Positions 1-5,706 of a DNA stretch of 7,962 nt are shown piece by piece. The position numbers were made by a program, and so were the translations under genes. The stretch spans positions 1 through 7,962 of the forward strand of contig WRML01000081.1 of assembly GCA_009777165.1 (NCBI GenBank), read 5' to 3'. This DNA is from Kiritimatiellota bacterium. GTDB lineage: Bacteria; Verrucomicrobiota; Kiritimatiellia; RFP12; UBA1067. The number at the start of each line of letters is the position of its first letter. Positions within the stretch are counted from its first letter, which is position 1. Under the pieces are notes generated by a model. It ran no database searches, had not been told where the DNA came from, and saw only the letters and a program-made list of their open reading frames with translations.

Positions 1-2643
1 AGCGGTGAGCGTGAGGCAGAACTCCGCCGGGTCGAAGGGGGAGGTGCCGTGCAGAAGCTCCGCGTCGTCCTCCACGCCGTCACCGTCGAAATCGCCGACG
101 GTGAAGTCCGCAACGAAGGGGCCCGCCTGTGTGATCTTCTTCTGGTAGAACGGTTCGGTGGCGGGGTCGGGGATGCCGTTGGCGTTGTGGTCGCAGACGG
201 CGGTGACCCACACCGCGCCGTTGGTGGCGTGGCCCTGCACCTGCGCGGTGCCGCCGCCGGCGATGGCGGCGGCCGGCGCCAGCCCCGCGATGTCAGGGGA
301 GGGCCCGATGTAGACGAGGTTGGTCAGGGTTGAGGAGAAGGTGTTCGTGAGGGTGACGGTGACGGCAGCGGCCCAGTCCCAATAGTCGGTGGGGGCAGCG
401 CCGGCCGCGACTTCCGCGCCGTCGCCGATGCCGTCGCCGTCGGAGTCGGCGAGGTAGGGGTTGGTGCCGTGGAGGATGATCTCGTCCCAGTTGTCGAGGC
501 CGTCGTTGTCGAGATCCCCGGGGGGGAGCGGGATGAACTCGTCCGCGCCGATGTCGGGGGCGATGGGGTTGCGGGGCTGGCCGTCGAAGTCGAAAGGCGC
601 GAGCAGGGGGGGGGCGCCGTAGTGCGGCAGGGGGGCGCGGAGATGCCCGCCGAGCGCGAGGCTGACGGGCGCGGCGAAGAGGTCCGTCGCGGACGCGACA
701 TCGTAATTGCCCGGGTACGCCAACGGGCAAAGGGCCCCGTAGTCCGCCATGGCGGAGGGGGTGGCGCAGCTGCGCATGGAGACGGGATAGACGGCCCAGA
801 ACGGGAACGGCTCGTTCTTCAGGAACGGCGCGCGCACGACGCCCGGGGCGGCGGCGAACCCGGCGTCCCAGAGGCAGTTGACGAAGTCAACCCGGGTCTC
901 GGGCGGCAGGGCGGCGACGGCGTAGGCGGCGTAGTAGTGGTCGAGCTGGACCCCGACGCTGTGCTCCGTCCGCGGGTCCGCCATGAACGTGCAGTGCTCG
1001 AAGACGAGCGGGGGCGCGTCCACGGCCTGGACGCCGCGCGCGTGGTCCCCCGTCAGGCCAAGCCGCTGCGCGATGACGCAGTTCACGAAGACGACGGGCT
1101 CCGGCGCGGCGTGCATGACGTAGAACGCGCGGGCCTGGTGGTCCGCCATCTCCACGGTGACGTTCTCGAAGACGGGGCTCGCGCCCGGCTGGAGGAGGTC
1201 GGTGGGGTCGCCCGCGCCCACCCAGAAGGCGATCCTCCCGGCGGACGCCGGGTTGGGCTCCATGCGGACGTGGAGCCCGCGCACGATTGTGCGGTTGTCC
1301 GCCCCGCCGGGGATCTCGAACAGCCACGAGAGGCCGTGGCGCCCGAAGTCACGGATCACGGCGCGGCGCGACCGGCCCCAGTCCTCCGACATCAGCAGCA
1401 CCGGGTGCGGCGGGAACACCACCGCCGGCCACTCGCCCATGGCATACTCCCCGTCCCTGACCTCGATGACGCTGTACGGCGCGGACGCGGCGAGCGCCGC
1501 CCGGATCGTGGCGAACTCGTTCGGCGCGGACGGGCTGTGCGTGACGATGAGACGCGGGACGAGGTGGCTGTCCGGCGAGAACGTGTCCAGGCCGTAATAG
1601 TCCTCATACGAATCCGGCAGGCCATCCCCGTCGGAGTCAATATAGCCCGGGGGGCTGGCGCCCGCGACCGACAGGCGGAAGAACCCCGTCCCCCGCGACG
1701 TCCCCCCCCCCCTCTGCGGCGCGCACGCGCAGACGGTGTTGGTGTACGCCCGGGACGGGTCGAGCGGCGACGGCGCGACAGCGATCTCCGGCTCGCAGCC
1801 CGGCCCGTGCGCCGTCCCCCCCCCGCGCGTCAGGCCCAGGATTTCTTCGGCCGTGACCGTGATCTCGCCCCCCCCCGCGTGGGGCGCGACCCCCTCGGTC
1901 TTCAGCAGCGACCATGCGGGCGGCGAGAGCGTCTCCGAGAAGAAGACGTCCAGCGAGCGGTCCGGGAAGAACACGCGGCTGTCCCACGCCGCCGCGAGGC
2001 GGAAGGCGTCCGCCCCGGCCGCGACCCCCGCAATCTTCAGTGGGGGGCCCCCGGGCCCGCCCCGCGTCCCGGCCGGGGCCGCCAGCGCGGCGAGCCGCCC
2101 CGCGCGGTGCGCCGGCAGGTCCCCCCGCGCCACGAACGTCCACCGCGCCGCGACATGCGAGGGCGCCAGGAGTGCGGCCAGCCGGAGGGTGGCCGGCGCG
2201 TCCGGGTCGAGGCCGGCGCAGTGCAGGCTGAAAATCCAGTCCGGCGCGTAGGCGCCGCCGGGGGCCTCGGACCAGAACGGGACATCCGCCGCGTTCAAGA
2301 AGACCGTCCCGCCCGTCACGTCGTCCACGCGTAGCGTGACGGGGTACACCGTCACGCCGTATTCGGAGACCCCGGCGAGGCCGGAGATAAAACCCGGCAA
2401 GAAATTCGTGCTCCCCGGAGGCGGCAGGGGGAGGATGCCCTTGTGGCAGACAACGGGCTGGTCCGGATCCGGGAAGAGAATCCCCAAGCCCTGCGCGAGA
2501 TCGCGCTCCAACACCAATGCCATCTCGCGCGGCATCTGGGGTTGCTGCGGAAAAAACGACCCGTTGCCCGGCACCGGCCAGGCGCCGACACACACCACAC
2601 TTGTAAACACGATACACGCTAATCGCGCGAATCCCATTCTCAT
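1..2643 (-). CDS. Large secreted/surface protein with beta-helix-like region and DxDxDG (thrombospondin type 3-like) repeats; 3' end beyond window
   Basis: An uninterrupted frame of 881 codons runs from ATG at 2643 to the left edge, where it is cut inside a codon-complete position. Residues 1-21 look like a Sec signal peptide (MRMGFARLACIVFTSVVCVGA). Residues about 215-330 contain an AFRLAAAWD...LDVFFSETL...AFFRLSV-like module, which I recall preceding calcium repeats in PVC proteins. DSDGDGLPD lies at 336-344. From about 360 to 695 the sequence resembles right-handed beta-helix proteins, opening with FATIRAALA and VIEVRDGEY (377-400) and ending in PDIGADEF (696-703), like 'choice-of-anchor Q' proteins. 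Further acidic repeats are DLDNDGLDNWDE (710-721), DSDGDGIGD (733-741), DHNANGIPD (818-826, degenerate) and DFDGDGVED (851-859). Export and calcium binding are inferred from these motifs. The substrate is unknown, and no catalytic residues of a polysaccharide lyase can be assigned. Three G9-G11 tracts lie in the N-terminal half. The gene diverges from the lipoprotein operon. Confidence 0.88.
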   Translation of the reverse strand, partial: MRMGFARLACIVFTSVVCVGAWPVPGNGSFFPQQPQMPREMALVLERDLAQGLGILFPDPDQPVVCHKGILPLPPPGSTNFLPGFISGLAGVSEYGVTVYPVTLRVDDVTGGTVFLNAADVPFWSEAPGGAYAPDWIFSLHCAGLDPDAPATLRLAALLAPSHVAARWTFVARGDLPAHRAGRLAALAAPAGTRGGPGGPPLKIAGVAAGADAFRLAAAWDSRVFFPDRSLDVFFSETLSPPAWSLLKTEGVAPHAGGGEITVTAEEILGLTRGGGTAHGPGCEPEIAVAPSPLDPSRAYTNTVCACAPQRGGGTSRGTGFFRLSVAGASPPGYIDSDGDGLPDSYEDYYGLDTFSPDSHLVPRLIVTHSPSAPNEFATIRAALAASAPYSVIEVRDGEYAMGEWPAVVFPPHPVLLMSEDWGRSRRAVIRDFGRHGLSWLFEIPGGADNRTIVRGLHVRMEPNPASAGRIAFWVGAGDPTDLLQPGASPVFENVTVEMADHQARAFYVMHAAPEPVVFVNCVIAQRLGLTGDHARGVQAVDAPPLVFEHCTFMADPRTEHSVGVQLDHYYAAYAVAALPPETRVDFVNCLWDAGFAAAPGVVRAPFLKNEPFPFWAVYPVSMRSCATPSAMADYGALCPLAYPGNYDVASATDLFAAPVSLALGGHLRAPLPHYGAPPLLAPFDFDGQPRNPIAPDIGADEFIPLPPGDLDNDGLDNWDEIILHGTNPYLADSDGDGIGDGAEVAAGAAPTDYWDWAAAVTVTLTNTFSSTLTNLVYIGPSPDIAGLAPAAAIAGGGTAQVQGHATNGAVWVTAVCDHNANGIPDPATEPFYQKKITQAGPFVADFTVGDFDGDGVEDDAELLHGTSPFDPAEFCLTLTA

Positions 2644-2655
2644 ACCTCCACCTCC
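2644..2655 (-). promoter_or_regulatory. Duplicated Shine-Dalgarno serving two possible starts
   Basis: Read on the minus strand, GGAGGTGGAGGT directly precedes the ATG at 2643. The upstream GGAGG (2655-2651) is 7 nt from the ATG at 2643. The downstream GGAGG (2649-2645) is 7 nt from a second in-frame ATG at 2637. Both starts therefore have an ideally spaced ribosome binding site, and the products differ by only two residues (MR-MGFARL). I chose 2643 because it keeps an extra Arg in the signal-peptide n-region, but 2637 is equally plausible. Confidence 0.75.
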
Positions 2656-2698
2656 AACGCCCGCCAAGTCCGAGCCTGACCTGTGTTGCGTGATTAAA

Positions 2699-2746
2699 TT
2701 TACAACACCCCGGCGTGGAGGGGCAAGCGTTTTTTTTTAATTTTTT
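2699..2746 (-). promoter_or_regulatory. Possible sigma-70-type promoter with A-tract UP element for the minus-strand gene
   Basis: On the minus strand, a TTGCCC hexamer (2726-2721; four matches to TTGACA) is followed after 16 nt by TGTAAA (2704-2699; four matches to TATAAT). Just upstream of the -35-like hexamer lies an A-rich run (2746-2730, A6-TT-A9) in otherwise GC-rich DNA, the usual place for an UP element. The predicted transcript would start near 2692 and leave a leader of about 50 nt. This is pattern matching only; sigma factor preferences in this organism are unknown. Confidence 0.35.
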
Positions 2747-2813
2747 CACCTCCAATTTTTCCGTTTCCCCCCTTGCGCGCGGCGGGTGGGAATGGGGCGG
2801 TCCTCTGGCGACT

Positions 2814-2835
2814 GGGCGGACACACGGGTCCGCCC
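2814..2835. repeat. Palindrome GGGCGGAC-N6-GTCCGCCC
   Basis: A perfect 8-bp inverted repeat (2814-2821 and 2828-2835) surrounds a 6-nt loop ACACGG and is followed by CCTACGACC. Neither neighbouring gene terminates here, because transcription diverges, so a terminator role is unlikely. Motifs of the type GGGCGGAC...GTCCGCCCCTAC are, from memory, scattered between genes in many uncultured bacteria. I cannot verify that here, so treating it as a dispersed intergenic repeat is an inference. Confidence 0.6.
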
Positions 2836-2850
2836 CTACGACCGTCCCCG

Positions 2851-2870
2851 CGCGGGGGCAAGCCCCCGCG
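2851..2870. repeat. Perfect 9-bp GC palindrome with AA loop
   Basis: CGCGGGGGC (2851-2859) and GCCCCCGCG (2862-2870) are perfect reverse complements separated by only AA. This palindrome lies 15 bp after the one at 2814-2835, and a weaker GCGGC/GCCGC pair follows at about 2879-2895. The cluster looks like a compound palindromic element. No U-tract follows, so it does not look like an intrinsic terminator. Confidence 0.6.
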
Positions 2871-2999
2871 ACGAAAAGCGGCGGCGAGCCGCGGCACGCC
2901 AGAGGTTGCGCCTTCTCGACACAGGCGCGAGAGCTTTCAGGCTTTGGTGTCAACACGCCTTAGAAGCCGGCAACTGAAAACTTCGGGTGCGATTAATCC

Positions 3000-3026
3000 G
3001 CATCCGGTTGGGCGAACCCGGGATGC
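3000..3026. other. Imperfect stem-loop
   Basis: GCATCC (3000-3005) pairs with GGATGC (3021-3026), and the adjacent GGTT (3006-3009) pairs with AACC (3015-3018) across loop GGGCG, leaving a 2-nt bulge (3019-3020). It lies 263 bp upstream of the lipoprotein start. No T-tract follows. It could be a remnant of a repeat or a leader structure; nothing further supports either. Confidence 0.35.
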
Positions 3027-3288
3027 CAGCATAAAAACTGGTGTGAGCCATGGTTGGCTGAAAAAGAAAGACGACGATAAGAATGAAAACGTGTATAACC
3101 CTAACCTTTGCGCTGGTTGCCAGCAATTTGCCAGAGTCTGTTCAAACATCAGGACTGTCGCGTGCGGTATTGTTGTCATGCCTGTGTTGTAGTGGGGAAT
3201 ACCACAGGATTAGCGTTCCCAAAACTTTTTCAGAAAAACCGTATTTCCTGCTTGCCCATTTGGGGGGAATTGTTGCATCATATACCAA

Positions 3289-3825
3289 ATGCGAAAATTG
3301 GGTCACATCATTTTGTTTCTGCCCTCGATGTTTCTCGCGGGGTGTCTGCACCATTGGGAGAACCCTTATTTCACTGTGAAGCCGTCGGGGCTGAATGTGG
3401 TCACCATCCGCCAGTATTACACGACGGGACGCTTGACAGGACTTCATGTGAACCTGCGCATCGCTGGTGACGGCATGGTTGTTGTCCGGGAGGGGGCCAG
3501 TGCGCTGGTCAGCAACTCCTTTGCCAGTGACCCCAAGGGCGGCAACTGGGGGGATATCCGCGTACACCGTTTCACGATCCCGGAAGAAGATGCCAACCGC
3601 GTTTTCCAGGTGCTCGTCAACAACGGGCTTTTCGTCAAGCATAAGTTTTCCCCAGAGAAGGTCGACACGAACGAGACCGCCATGATGTATGTGTCGGCGA
3701 AGATCCAGCACAAGGCCATTGATGTCCCCCAGCCCGTGACCGACCCGGAACTTCTCGAAACCCTCAAGACGACCGTCATGATGTTCCACACCCCGCGCCC
3801 AGTGCGCAGGCCCATTCTCAACTAA
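3289..3825 (+). CDS. Small outer-membrane-type lipoprotein, function unknown (178 aa)
   Basis: The product begins MRKLGHIILFLPSMFLAGC, a lipoprotein signal peptide: a basic n-region, a hydrophobic core and lipobox L16-A17-G18-C19, with Cys19 the predicted lipidated residue. The mature part (about 160 residues) has no transmembrane segment and alternates short predicted beta stretches (TGLHVNLRIAGDGMVVVREG) with a helical segment near 98-112 (EEDANRVFQVLVNNGLF). It ends in a basic, Pro-rich tail. I do not recognise a named family. The start is fixed by the signal peptide, although no Shine-Dalgarno is visible upstream. The next gene follows after 35 bp on the same strand, so the two are probably cotranscribed and may work in the same envelope process. 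Lipidation and export are inferred from the motif. Confidence 0.85.
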   Translation: MRKLGHIILFLPSMFLAGCLHHWENPYFTVKPSGLNVVTIRQYYTTGRLTGLHVNLRIAGDGMVVVREGASALVSNSFASDPKGGNWGDIRVHRFTIPEEDANRVFQVLVNNGLFVKHKFSPEKVDTNETAMMYVSAKIQHKAIDVPQPVTDPELLETLKTTVMMFHTPRPVRRPILN

Positions 3826-3851
3826 CCCATAAACACTCACAATCCATACGA

Positions 3852-3856
3852 AAGGA
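3852..3856 (+). promoter_or_regulatory. Ribosome binding site AAGGA
   Basis: AAGGA ends 4 nt before the ATG at 3861 and supports that start for the 570-residue protein. It contrasts with the lipoprotein and ABC-F genes in this window, which lack an obvious Shine-Dalgarno. Confidence 0.6.
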
Positions 3857-3860
3857 TCCT

Positions 3861-5573
3861 ATGAAGAAACTACTGACTTATTCCTCCTGCACACTACTGA
3901 GCGCATGTTCGCTCTTCGCCGAAACCGCGTGGTTCGGCACGATTGAGGTGAGCAGCCTCCAAGGGTTGCAGACAGGCATCGAAACCTTCGCAAAAGCGGC
4001 GGAAATCCCGTTGCCGGAGGAAGGCATCCCGAACCTCGTTTCGCTGTTCTTTGAGAATACGCTTCCGATCGCATCACCCGCCACCGCCATCTCGCTCAAG
4101 GACACCATCCGTGTCTTTCTTTTGGAGGACACCGAAGACCCCTTGAGCGATGGGGGTGAGCCTGAGGCGGTCTTGAGCTTCACACTGCCGGGGGAGATAA
4201 AGGTCCTGCAGGACCAGCTGGCGAAGTTGTACGGCACACGCCGCGACGCCGGGAATGTCGTCACGTTAACCGATCCTGTTCGTAATCTCCCCGAGAACCT
4301 GTTGCTCGCCGCCGCCGAGAACGGCAAGGCGCTGGTGGCGACCTCCAAGGAAGCACTCGACTGGTTCCAGAAACAGCAGAAGCTCGATGCCTTCCTGCCC
4401 GTCGCCGGCAACCAGACGATCAAGGCATGCATCAACGTGAAGCAGATGGCGGGGATCATGGAGGACTTCCCCATGCGCGGCGGGGGGGGGAACTTTGCCG
4501 TCGCGCTAATGAACGACATCGAGTATTTCTCCTTCGCCCTCACCCCGAACGCACAGGCACTCACGCTGACCTACGGCCTGCGCTTCAAAGAGGGGTCTGT
4601 GCTGGCGACCCTGGCGAACGCGGTGAAGCCGCCGGATGCCGTCCTGTGGAACGGGCTCCCGGAGAACGCGCTTTTCGGTTATGTCGGCCAGCAGTCCATG
4701 CAGGCGGACGCCGCGAAGATTGTCGAGACCTATTTTAAACAGCCCATCCCCCTTGACCCGACTCAGGTGAAACTTGAACAGGCGATCACCAGCGACCTCA
4801 TTCGCTACCTCGTGCCGACAGCGGACAAAAAAGCGTTCCGCCTGATTGACGTCAACCCCGTGAAAGACGCCGCCGCCGTCAAGGAGATCATCAAGGCGCT
4901 TGACCAAAACGAAGCGGCGGGGTTCAAAAAAGAGTCCAGCCGCGAGATCGGGCAACAGACCATCGAACGCTATTCGCTGGTGATTGACCCCGCCACGCTC
5001 ATGCGTCAGGCCCAAGGCATCGACCCCGCAATGTTCGCCCCCGGCGGAAACCCTGCCGTCGCCCCCGTCATGGCGCTCCTCTCGACGCTCACGAAAGGCA
5101 TCGTGATGGAATGTACGGTGAAGGACAACTATTTCCTCTCGGCCATCGGCCCTGCGGACGCGACGGACGACTGGCTGCCGGCCATCCCCTTCCCCGCGCC
5201 TACCGTCACGCTCGACAAAAAGCTCGCCGCCGACCCCACGGCCAAGCCCCTGCTGCAAGCGGGCGAAGTGAACCTCACCCCCCTCCTGCGGCAACTCATT
5301 TCCATGCTGCCGAACGTGAAGCCGGAGCACCTGAACCTCTTCGCGGCGAAGACCGACGCGATCCAGTTCTGGGCCTCGCGCACCCCCGACAACACGACCA
5401 TCGCCACGGTCCGCATCCCTGCGAACGAGGTCGCTTCGATAATCAAAGTTGCGACGAACGGACAGGCCGTCTTGCAGGAGCTCATCTTCTCCTTCTTCAC
5501 GACCCGGATGATGCCCATGATGATGCAGCCGCCGCAGCAGCCCCCCGCCGTGCAGCCCCCCCCGAACTTCTGA
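3861..5573 (+). CDS. Exported 570-aa protein of unknown function with Pro/Met-rich tail
   Basis: The N-terminus MKKLLTYSSCTLLSACSLFAE is a signal peptide. It can be read as a lipoprotein signal (L13-S14-A15-C16) or as a signal peptidase I substrate cut after Ala20, so lipidation is uncertain. The mature protein is soluble-looking and shows two loosely similar stretches of alternating beta strands and helices, with phrases such as ALVATSKEALDWF and ENALFGYVGQQSMQADAAKIV. These vaguely recall DUF3352-like exported proteins; I cannot confirm that family. A Gly run (207-210) is encoded by a G9 tract. Residues 549-570 form a low-complexity tail rich in Met, Pro and Gln (RMMPMMMQPPQQ...). The gene starts 35 bp after the lipoprotein gene with a good AAGGA site, suggesting a two-gene operon. 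A large inverted repeat lies 15 bp beyond the stop and may end the transcript. No catalytic motif was found. Confidence 0.9.
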   Translation: MKKLLTYSSCTLLSACSLFAETAWFGTIEVSSLQGLQTGIETFAKAAEIPLPEEGIPNLVSLFFENTLPIASPATAISLKDTIRVFLLEDTEDPLSDGGEPEAVLSFTLPGEIKVLQDQLAKLYGTRRDAGNVVTLTDPVRNLPENLLLAAAENGKALVATSKEALDWFQKQQKLDAFLPVAGNQTIKACINVKQMAGIMEDFPMRGGGGNFAVALMNDIEYFSFALTPNAQALTLTYGLRFKEGSVLATLANAVKPPDAVLWNGLPENALFGYVGQQSMQADAAKIVETYFKQPIPLDPTQVKLEQAITSDLIRYLVPTADKKAFRLIDVNPVKDAAAVKEIIKALDQNEAAGFKKESSREIGQQTIERYSLVIDPATLMRQAQGIDPAMFAPGGNPAVAPVMALLSTLTKGIVMECTVKDNYFLSAIGPADATDDWLPAIPFPAPTVTLDKKLAADPTAKPLLQAGEVNLTPLLRQLISMLPNVKPEHLNLFAAKTDAIQFWASRTPDNTTIATVRIPANEVASIIKVATNGQAVLQELIFSFFTTRMMPMMMQPPQQPPAVQPPPNF

Positions 5574-5588
5574 TGGAACCTTTTTTTG

Positions 5589-5660
5589 CTCACACAAAGG
5601 CACAAAGGTCACAAAGGTTATATGTGCATTTCCTTTGTGGCCTTTGTGCCTTTGTGTGAG
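5589..5660. repeat. 29-bp inverted repeat made of CACAAAGG units; possible terminator
   Basis: The arms are 5589-5617 and 5632-5660, with a 14-nt spacer. They are reverse complements at 28 of 29 positions, and the one exception (T5609 opposite G5640) can pair as G-U in RNA. Each arm holds three copies of an 8-9 bp unit: CACAAAGG on the left, CCTTTGTG on the right. A T7 run precedes the structure and AAATTTTT follows it, so it could act as a terminator for the 570-residue gene, or as a structured leader 46 bp before the ABC-F start. The modular arms make a dispersed repeat element more likely than a dedicated regulator. Confidence 0.85.
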
Positions 5661-5706
5661 AAATTTTTCAGGTCATTGCTTCACGTGGACATTGGGCATT
5701 TTCCGT

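Larger units (their letters stand above)
2644..3288. other. Divergent intergenic region without a convincing gene
   Basis: These 645 bases separate the minus-strand secreted protein from the plus-strand lipoprotein gene. From 2644 to about 2770 are the leader and possible promoter of the minus gene, with T9 and T6 runs on the plus strand. From about 2771 to 2960 the DNA is very GC-rich and holds two perfect hairpins. From about 2960 to 3288 the GC content falls and small imperfect stems appear, such as 3000-3026 and CCTGTG/CACAGG at 3181-3186 and 3203-3208. No tRNA or rRNA is recognisable, and I see no clear promoter or Shine-Dalgarno for the lipoprotein gene at 3289. Confidence 0.6.

Noticed and set aside
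469..2334. Long plus-strand open frame of 621 codons
   Set aside because: It is antisense to the 881-codon minus-strand frame, which has a signal peptide, calcium-repeat motifs and a strong ribosome binding site. The plus frame translates to an Arg/Val/Gly-rich product without recognisable motifs, typical of GC-rich shadow frames.
1637..2956. Minus-strand open frame of 439 codons
   Set aside because: It is in a different frame from the secreted protein gene, runs through that gene's promoter and start, and its product is low-complexity Arg/Gly/Pro-rich sequence without domains.
2941..3060. Possible tRNA or structured RNA around the GCATCC...GGATGC stem
   Set aside because: There is no cloverleaf, no T-loop consensus and no acceptor stem that closes properly; only one short bulged stem is supported.
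3083..3379. 98-codon plus-strand frame starting MKTCITLTFALVAS
   Set aside because: The start looks slightly like a signal peptide, but there is no good ribosome binding site, the rest is Cys-rich nonsense-like sequence, and its last 91 bases overlap the lipoprotein gene in another frame. It might be a decayed remnant, but nothing supports that firmly.
3142..3840. Minus-strand open frame of 232 codons
   Set aside because: The opposite strand carries a clear lipoprotein signal and a close operon partner. This frame has no motif, and its composition looks like antisense translation.
4506..5612. Minus-strand open frame of 368 codons
   Set aside because: It is antisense to the 570-residue exported protein, starts inside the intergenic hairpin and has the Arg/Gly/His-rich composition of a shadow frame.
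5635..5706. N-terminal extension of the ABC-F protein from a TTG at 5635
   Set aside because: The extension would be encoded by the right arm of the hairpin and gives sequence foreign to ABC-F proteins. The family N-terminus begins at the ATG at 5707.
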